The notes beneath the pieces are model-generated. The model did not search any database, had not been told where the DNA came from, and saw only the letters and a list, made by a program, of their open reading frames with translations. A stretch of DNA of 9,567 bases. Origin: an uncultured Lachnospiraceae bacterium (lineage in GTDB: Bacteria; Bacillota; Clostridia; Lachnospirales; Lachnospiraceae). Position 1 is the first letter of the stretch, and each line of letters starts with the position of its first letter. Below are positions 5,439 through 9,567 of the stretch, piece after piece. The position numbers and the translations under genes are program-made. Where the stretch lies: positions 1 through 9,567 of the forward strand of contig CAJUOO010000089.1 of NCBI GenBank assembly GCA_910588535.1, in the 5' to 3' direction.

Positions 5439-6521
5439 TTATAATAGAGCCTCTATAGTGATATCCCAGTGTTTGGAAAGATTAATATATTCGTCTCCGC
5501 ACTTAACAACTGGGCGAGAGAGAGAACGGGTATTAATCAGAATGACCTCGCCTTTTTTATTATTGCTCAGCAAAACTCGATTGTTGAGGTAGGTATTGAC
5601 CACATTGCTGAGAAATGGCAGTAAATACACGGGATCGTAAAGAGCGAAGCCTTCTTTTTCAAATACAGAGATCACTTTGAAGGGGCATACTGGACCACGA
5701 TACACTCTTGCGGAGGTCATGGCATCATAGACATCTGCAATGGCCACAATCTTTGCGTATGCATTGATCTGCGGGCTGTGGAGTTTTAGTGGATAACCGC
5801 TTCCGTCACAGCGCTCGTGATGTGCCATAGCTACCTTTAAAATGCGATCGTCAAGATTCATCTCATTAAGAAGCTGATAGCCCTTGACAGCATGTGTTTT
5901 TAGCACATCATATTCTTCGGGAGTCAACTTTTCTGGTTTTGTCAAAAGTTCCTGTGGAATAAGTAGTTTTCCGACATCATGAAAAAGTCCACAGGTCATA
6001 AGCATCTGAATGTTTTCTTCTGGAAATTTCATCCATCTTCCAATTACAGCAGAAATAAGTGCTACATTGATAGAGTGAGAAAAGGTAGTATCGTCAATTT
6101 CCCGTAAATTATGAAGCATATCAAAGATGTGTATGCTGGTGTTGCCGCTGTGAAGAAGCTGATCTGTAGAGTTAAAAAGCTGGGTGATGCTTTCTTCAGA
6201 GGCATTTTTTGTGACAATGGAATTGAGAGCGTCTTTTGCAATGTCTGCTGTGGAGAAATAATTCTGCTTAAATTCCTTATATTCAGCGGAAGCTTTGATT
6301 CTTTGTGAGTAAGATTGAGGTGTATTATCTGGTGCCAGAGGCATATCAGGATTTGCAATCAGGACATTCTTGATAGAATAGAAATCCAGACGCAGAATAA
6401 GGCTGTCTGTTATCTGTGTGTTTTCCGGCACGATCAAATGATGCATGGAATCATAGACATCTTCTGCGATCACCATACCCGGAATCAGATCTTTTACATT
6501 GAAATACTGCTTGTCTTCCAT
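5439..6521 (-). CDS. HD-GYP domain cyclic di-GMP phosphodiesterase
   Basis: A 360-residue protein expected to hydrolyse cyclic di-GMP in the cytoplasm. The N-terminal part (1-60, 'VKDLIPGMVIAEDVYDSMHHLIVPE') is the conserved leader domain of many HD-GYP proteins. The catalytic domain (about 140-310) keeps the whole signature: H149, H181-D182 with K185 ('FHDVGK'), H210, H234-H235-E236, D239 and GYP at 242-244 ('HHERCDGSGYP'), and D263 in 'ADVYDAMTS'. The C-terminal 50 residues look like a small beta-rich tail. No receiver or PAS domain and no membrane segment is seen, so the input signal is unknown. The frame is open up to 6818, but the ATG at 6521 is chosen because it begins the family-typical N-terminus; GCAGG (6534-6530) is 8 nt upstream and a promoter lies at 6586-6615. 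Convergent with murA. Confidence 0.92.
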   Translation of the reverse strand: MEDKQYFNVKDLIPGMVIAEDVYDSMHHLIVPENTQITDSLILRLDFYSIKNVLIANPDMPLAPDNTPQSYSQRIKASAEYKEFKQNYFSTADIAKDALNSIVTKNASEESITQLFNSTDQLLHSGNTSIHIFDMLHNLREIDDTTFSHSINVALISAVIGRWMKFPEENIQMLMTCGLFHDVGKLLIPQELLTKPEKLTPEEYDVLKTHAVKGYQLLNEMNLDDRILKVAMAHHERCDGSGYPLKLHSPQINAYAKIVAIADVYDAMTSARVYRGPVCPFKVISVFEKEGFALYDPVYLLPFLSNVVNTYLNNRVLLSNNKKGEVILINTRSLSRPVVKCGDEYINLSKHWDITIEALL

Positions 6522-6540
6522 GAAATTCGCCTGCTTTCTT

Positions 6541-6568
6541 TCACATACAGAAAAATCCCTGTATATGA
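6541..6568 (-). promoter_or_regulatory. Leader hairpin of the HD-GYP gene
   Basis: On the transcript, TCATATACAG (6568-6559) pairs with CTGTATGTGA (6550-6541): ten pairs with one G-U, 8-nt loop. It begins near the predicted transcript start and ends seven bases upstream of the weak ribosome binding site, so it could influence translation or RNA stability. It is not followed by a T-tract. Confidence 0.45.
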
Positions 6569-6585
6569 CAACATTATTTATCTTT

Positions 6586-6615
6586 AGTATACCATGAATC
6601 TTATAAGTATGTAAA
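6586..6615 (-). promoter_or_regulatory. Promoter of the HD-GYP gene
   Basis: On the minus strand TTTACA (6615-6610), an 18-nt spacer and TATACT (6591-6586), with TGG directly before the -10. Transcription would start near 6579, leaving a leader of about 58 nt. This promoter lies inside the apparent upstream extension of the reading frame, which supports the ATG at 6521. Confidence 0.6.
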
Positions 6616-6621
6616 TAAGAA

Positions 6622-6973
6622 TAATGTCCAGTTTTACGTTTTCCATTGTATATTTGCCAACCTGTTATGGTTTTGTCAGTATAGATTAGTCTGTAAAATA
6701 TACTTCTAATGTGTTTGAGAATGTTTTGGCTGGATAGGGTATGATGTGCGAGGGATATTGTGCAAGAAAAATGACATGATGGATATCTAGGAAATCTTTC
6801 TAATAAGAGATGATACAAAGGATTAAAAAAGTGAGAAATGCAAATAACAGAAAGGTTTTGTAAAAATTATTATTGGACAGAGTCTGGAAGGAGGGCTGTC
6901 CCAGAAAGCGGAGAAATCGGATTCGGCTGGATGAGATCGTTCTTGATAAATCAGAAATCGGTGACTGATTGGT
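6622..6973. other. Gene-free stretch upstream of the transposase remnant
   Basis: No complete gene is supported. A plus-strand frame from the ATG at 6838 is open for about 50 codons to a TAA near 6990 and may be an earlier, frame-shifted part of the decayed element that follows. GGGCTGTCCC at 6893-6902 resembles the ends of some insertion sequences, but no matching right end was found. Several minus-strand open frames (6800-7122) read across the same DNA without ribosome binding sites and are not called. Confidence 0.3.
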
Positions 6974-7513
6974 ATAAAGCTGGTCATAACTAACCTCTGA
7001 AGGGACAAAGTAGTATATGCTATGGTTATTGTGCTCAAAAATGGAAAAGGAAGCCGCCATCTGTTCTTATGCATGGCTGATCCAAGAAAAATTTTCTTTG
7101 GCTGGGAACATAGAACAGACAAGACAACATGTTATTATGGAGCAGAAAATGTCTTATATCTGTCATTGGAGTGATATGGCATGAGGTGAAACATCAAGGA
7201 TAATATTATGAAGGGAAACTTTTCTGGTCCACTGAATCAGGTCCGCAGTAAGGAAGGAGTCGAACGGCTGGTGAATCTAATCTGTCTGTCCTATAGTGCC
7301 CCGTCCATGTTTCTTTACAGTGGTAAGGTTTTTTCTGAGTATATGTGTGCCAGTGCCCAGAAAATCCGATATGAAATGGGACAGCAGATCCAGATGGAAA
7401 TACTATTATGTAGTTTTGGAAGATTTCTCGAAATGAATAAAAATTGTTCTGCTCTGAGAAAAGTTGTAGAAGACTACATTATATCAGATTTTAGGAAATT
7501 TCAAATGTTGTAA
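6974..7513 (+). pseudogene. Decayed DDE transposase remnant, C-terminal part
   Basis: One plus-strand frame reads 'IKLVITNL', a stop, 'RDKVVYAMVIVLKNGKGSR' and onward, two further stops (about 7172 and 7187), then an open run from 7208 with 'NQVRSKEGVERLVNLICLSY' and 'SAQKIRYEMGQQIQMEILL'. The first part resembles the strand before the last catalytic acid of IS4/IS701-like DDE transposases. 'QVRSKEGVERLVNLICLSY' resembles the helix after that acid ('YQxRSxEGxxRHxxLxxLAY'). The Y-x-x-R-W-x-I-E block expected between them is not readable, so the copy is broken. The ATG at 7208 lacks a ribosome binding site, so the last 101 codons are probably not an independent gene. The family is assigned from remembered motifs; an unknown small protein is the alternative. 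Confidence 0.4.
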
Positions 7514-7913
7514 ACAGGTGTGTTGGTCGTATCATGACATATATAAAAAGTTGATAAATAGATTCAGTGATATTATCAAAACTATGCAGAAGAATATTCT
7601 TAAATTGAATAATGATATTTTTGTTTTCAAAATATTGTGAAAGTTTGTATTGTGTAGTTTGATTTAGATTTTATTTATGGTTTATTTATGCGTATGGTTG
7701 TTGTGTACTGGCGTATCAAAACAGATAGATGGATAAAAAGATTGTATTAAATCTAGTGGAGTCATTATAATTACATAAAAGGATATTCTTGAATTGTGTA
7801 TAGATACATCTGGATATTGGAGGGATGGGGGGGGGAAAATTCTGTATAGAGATATTTTTCATTTATATCTTATTCGCATCTTATTTGTGCGTATGTTTAC
7901 TGATGGGATACGG
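7514..7913. other. AT-rich intergenic spacer with a G9 run
   Basis: No gene is supported. A run of nine G (7827-7835) stands out in otherwise AT-rich DNA. ATATTCTTAAATTG (7594-7607) recurs as ATATTCTTGAATTG (7783-7796), 13 of 14 identical. The guaA frame is open from 7794 but the promoter at 7914-7942 lies inside that extension, so it is not coding. I looked for a purine riboswitch ahead of guaA and saw no consensus. Confidence 0.5.
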
Positions 7914-7942
7914 TTGACGGTATCTGCTTTTTGTGCTATGAT
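7914..7942 (+). promoter_or_regulatory. Promoter of guaA
   Basis: TTGACG (7914-7919), a 17-nt spacer and TATGAT (7937-7942), with TG one base before the -10 (extended element). Transcription should start near 7949, giving a 40-nt leader. AGGAGG at 7977-7982 lies 6 nt before the GTG start at 7989. This pairing of promoter and ribosome binding site fixes the start codon. Confidence 0.8.
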
Positions 7943-7988
7943 TTTGAAAGAACAAAAGTGGGATTGCGATGTGCATAGGAGGAATGTT

Positions 7989-9530
7989 GTGGAAAAGGAA
8001 ATGATTATTGTTCTGGATTTTGGTGGACAGTACAATCAGCTTATCGCCAGAAGGGTCCGAGAGTGTAATGTCTATTGTGAAGTACATCCATATACTCTTA
8101 GCTTGGATGCCATAAAGGAGATGAAGCCAAAGGGAATAATTTTTACTGGTGGTCCAAATAGTGTGTATGAAAAGGATTCACCGCTGTGCTCAAAGGATAT
8201 TTTAGAGCTTGGAATCCCAGTGCTCGGTATTTGCTATGGTTGTCATCTTATGTCTTATTTGTTGGGAGGTAGTGTTAAGACTGCCCCAGTTAGTGAATAT
8301 GGAAGAACGGAAGTGGTTATAGATAGTGATTCTGTTCTGTTTTCTAAGGTGTCCGAGACAACCATATGTTGGATGAGCCACACAGATTATATTGAGGCAG
8401 TGCCAGAGGATTTTTGTATTACTGCGCATACATCTGTCTGTCCAGTAGCTGCTATGGAAAATGCAGAAAAAAATCTATATGCAGTACAATTTCATCCTGA
8501 GGTTATGCATACACAGGAGGGTATGAAAATGCTCTCTAATTTTGTTTATCAAATTTGTCAATGTTCTGGCGACTGGAGAATGGATTCTTTTGTAGAGTCA
8601 ACGATCATGTCATTAAGACAGAAGATAGGTAGTGGAAAGGTATTGTGTGCCCTGTCAGGTGGTGTGGATTCTTCTGTTGCAGCTGTACTTCTTTCTAAAG
8701 CGGTAGGGAAACAGCTTACTTGTGTTTTTGTGGATCATGGTTTGCTTCGCAAGGATGAGGGCGATGAGGTGGAGGCAGTATTTGGTCCTGATGGTCCTTA
8801 TGATTTGAATTTTATCCGTATTCATGCGCAACAGAGATTTTATGATAAATTGGTTGGAGTAGAAGAACCAGAGAAAAAACGTAAGATTATCGGTGAAGAG
8901 TTTATTCGTGTTTTTGAGGAGGAGGCAAAGAAGATCGGGGCAGTGGATTTTTTAGTTCAGGGCACGATATATCCCGATGTGATTGAAAGTGGGCTTGGTA
9001 AATCAGCAGTGATTAAGTCTCATCATAATGTTGGGGGTCTTCCTGATTGTGTAGATTTTAAAGAGATTATTGAACCTCTTCGCCTTCTTTTTAAGGATGA
9101 AGTGCGCAAGGCTGGCTTGGAGTTAGGTATACCAGAGCATTTGGTATATCGTCAGCCATTTCCGGGTCCCGGTCTGGGTATTCGTATTATCGGTGAAGTG
9201 ACAGCGGAAAAGGTGAAGATTGTTCAGGAGGCGGATGCAATATACCGTGAAGAGATCAAGAGAGCTGGTATTGATAAGGAGCTTGGACAATATTTTGCAG
9301 CCTTGACAAATATGCGTTCTGTTGGTGTGATGGGAGATGGAAGAACCTATGACTATGCAGTGGCATTGAGAGCCGTCACAACAAGTGACTTTATGACAGC
9401 AGAAGCAGCACGACTTCCATGGGAAGTACTTGACAAGGTAACAAACCGGATTGTAAATGAGGTGAAAGGTGTGAACCGAGTAGTGTACGATTGCACGGGG
9501 AAGCCACCGGGGACGATTGAGTTCGAGTAA
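7989..9530 (+). CDS. guaA: GMP synthase (glutamine-hydrolysing)
   Basis: A 513-residue enzyme that aminates XMP to GMP using glutamine and ATP, the last step of de novo GMP synthesis. Residues about 5-190 are a class I glutamine amidotransferase domain with nucleophile C82 ('GICYGCH') and the H169/E171 pair ('FHPEV'). The ATP pyrophosphatase domain follows, with the P-loop SGGVDSS at 223-229 and 'FVDHGLLRK'. The C-terminal dimerisation domain ends 'KPPGTIEFE', typical of clostridial GuaA. The start is GTG at 7989, not the upstream ATG codons: AGGAGG is 6 nt away and the promoter lies upstream. The ATG at 8001 would be 18 nt from that site. One oddity: the residue after GxCxGx, usually glutamine, is H86. 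Ends 37 nt before the window edge, with no terminator visible. Confidence 0.96.
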   Translation: MEKEMIIVLDFGGQYNQLIARRVRECNVYCEVHPYTLSLDAIKEMKPKGIIFTGGPNSVYEKDSPLCSKDILELGIPVLGICYGCHLMSYLLGGSVKTAPVSEYGRTEVVIDSDSVLFSKVSETTICWMSHTDYIEAVPEDFCITAHTSVCPVAAMENAEKNLYAVQFHPEVMHTQEGMKMLSNFVYQICQCSGDWRMDSFVESTIMSLRQKIGSGKVLCALSGGVDSSVAAVLLSKAVGKQLTCVFVDHGLLRKDEGDEVEAVFGPDGPYDLNFIRIHAQQRFYDKLVGVEEPEKKRKIIGEEFIRVFEEEAKKIGAVDFLVQGTIYPDVIESGLGKSAVIKSHHNVGGLPDCVDFKEIIEPLRLLFKDEVRKAGLELGIPEHLVYRQPFPGPGLGIRIIGEVTAEKVKIVQEADAIYREEIKRAGIDKELGQYFAALTNMRSVGVMGDGRTYDYAVALRAVTTSDFMTAEAARLPWEVLDKVTNRIVNEVKGVNRVVYDCTGKPPGTIEFE

Positions 9531-9567
9531 CGGATAAAATCCCGGAAATGCTGATAAAATGGGCGTT
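9531..9567. other. Sequence just after guaA
   Basis: 37 nt only. A tiny inverted pair (GGAT 9532-9535, ATCC 9539-9542) is too weak for a terminator. ATAAAAT occurs twice (9534-9540 and near 9553). The 3' end of guaA is a known integration site for genomic islands in several bacteria, but no integrase or duplicated end is visible here. Confidence 0.3.

Noticed and set aside
6522..6818. N-terminal extension of the HD-GYP protein by 99 residues
   Set aside because: It contains the promoter and a leader hairpin and has no domain-like composition. The ATG at 6521 starts the conserved N-terminus.
7017..7184. 55-codon plus-strand open frame
   Set aside because: It overlaps the transposase-like frame in another phase, has only a poor ribosome binding site and no family resemblance.
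7794..7988. N-terminal extension of GuaA by 65 residues
   Set aside because: The extension contains the guaA promoter and ribosome binding site, includes the G9 run, and is absent from the GuaA family.
1..9567. CRISPR arrays, tRNA or rRNA genes, toxin-antitoxin or defence operons
   Set aside because: No regularly spaced short repeats, no cloverleaf or rRNA sequence and no paired small genes with such domains were seen. The XRE gene has no toxin-like neighbour.

Overview
The window looks like chromosome from a low-GC Gram-positive Clostridia, most likely Lachnospiraceae-like. The reasons are strong GGAGG-type ribosome binding sites, sigma-A-like promoters with extended -10 elements, T-tract terminators, an M23 peptidase with LysM and G5 domains, and GuaA/MurA sequences of clostridial character. 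The genus is inference.

Layout. A short unexplained leader (1-244) precedes a small XRE-type regulator (320-658). A gene-poor stretch (659-1227) follows, with a terminator, the first copy of a structured repeat and two palindromes. Next come a shikimate-kinase-family gene (1228-1740) and a membrane-anchored LysM-G5-M23 peptidoglycan hydrolase (1824-3353), whose promoter carries a WalR-like TGTTAC-N5-TGTTAC box. A terminator and three more repeat copies (3422-3665) fill the gap before a strong promoter, a ~200-nt foldable leader and murA (3918-5210). Tandem terminators separate murA from a convergent HD-GYP gene (5439-6521, minus strand). A decayed transposase-like remnant (about 6974-7513) and an AT-rich spacer with a G9 run lead to guaA (7989-9530). 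Its promoter lies inside the apparent upstream reading-frame extension, so guaA starts at a GTG.

Function. The M23 hydrolase and MurA are both cell-wall proteins: one cuts peptidoglycan, the other makes its first committed precursor. They have separate promoters and are separated by terminators and repeats, so they are neighbours, not an operon. The HD-GYP protein should degrade cyclic di-GMP. GuaA makes GMP. The aroK-like gene may not phosphorylate shikimate, because a key substrate-binding arginine is missing.

I did not find a clear defence, CRISPR or biosynthetic system. The best candidates for something undescribed are the ~83-nt structured repeat family tied to transcription terminators, the murA leader, and the divergent shikimate kinase homologue.
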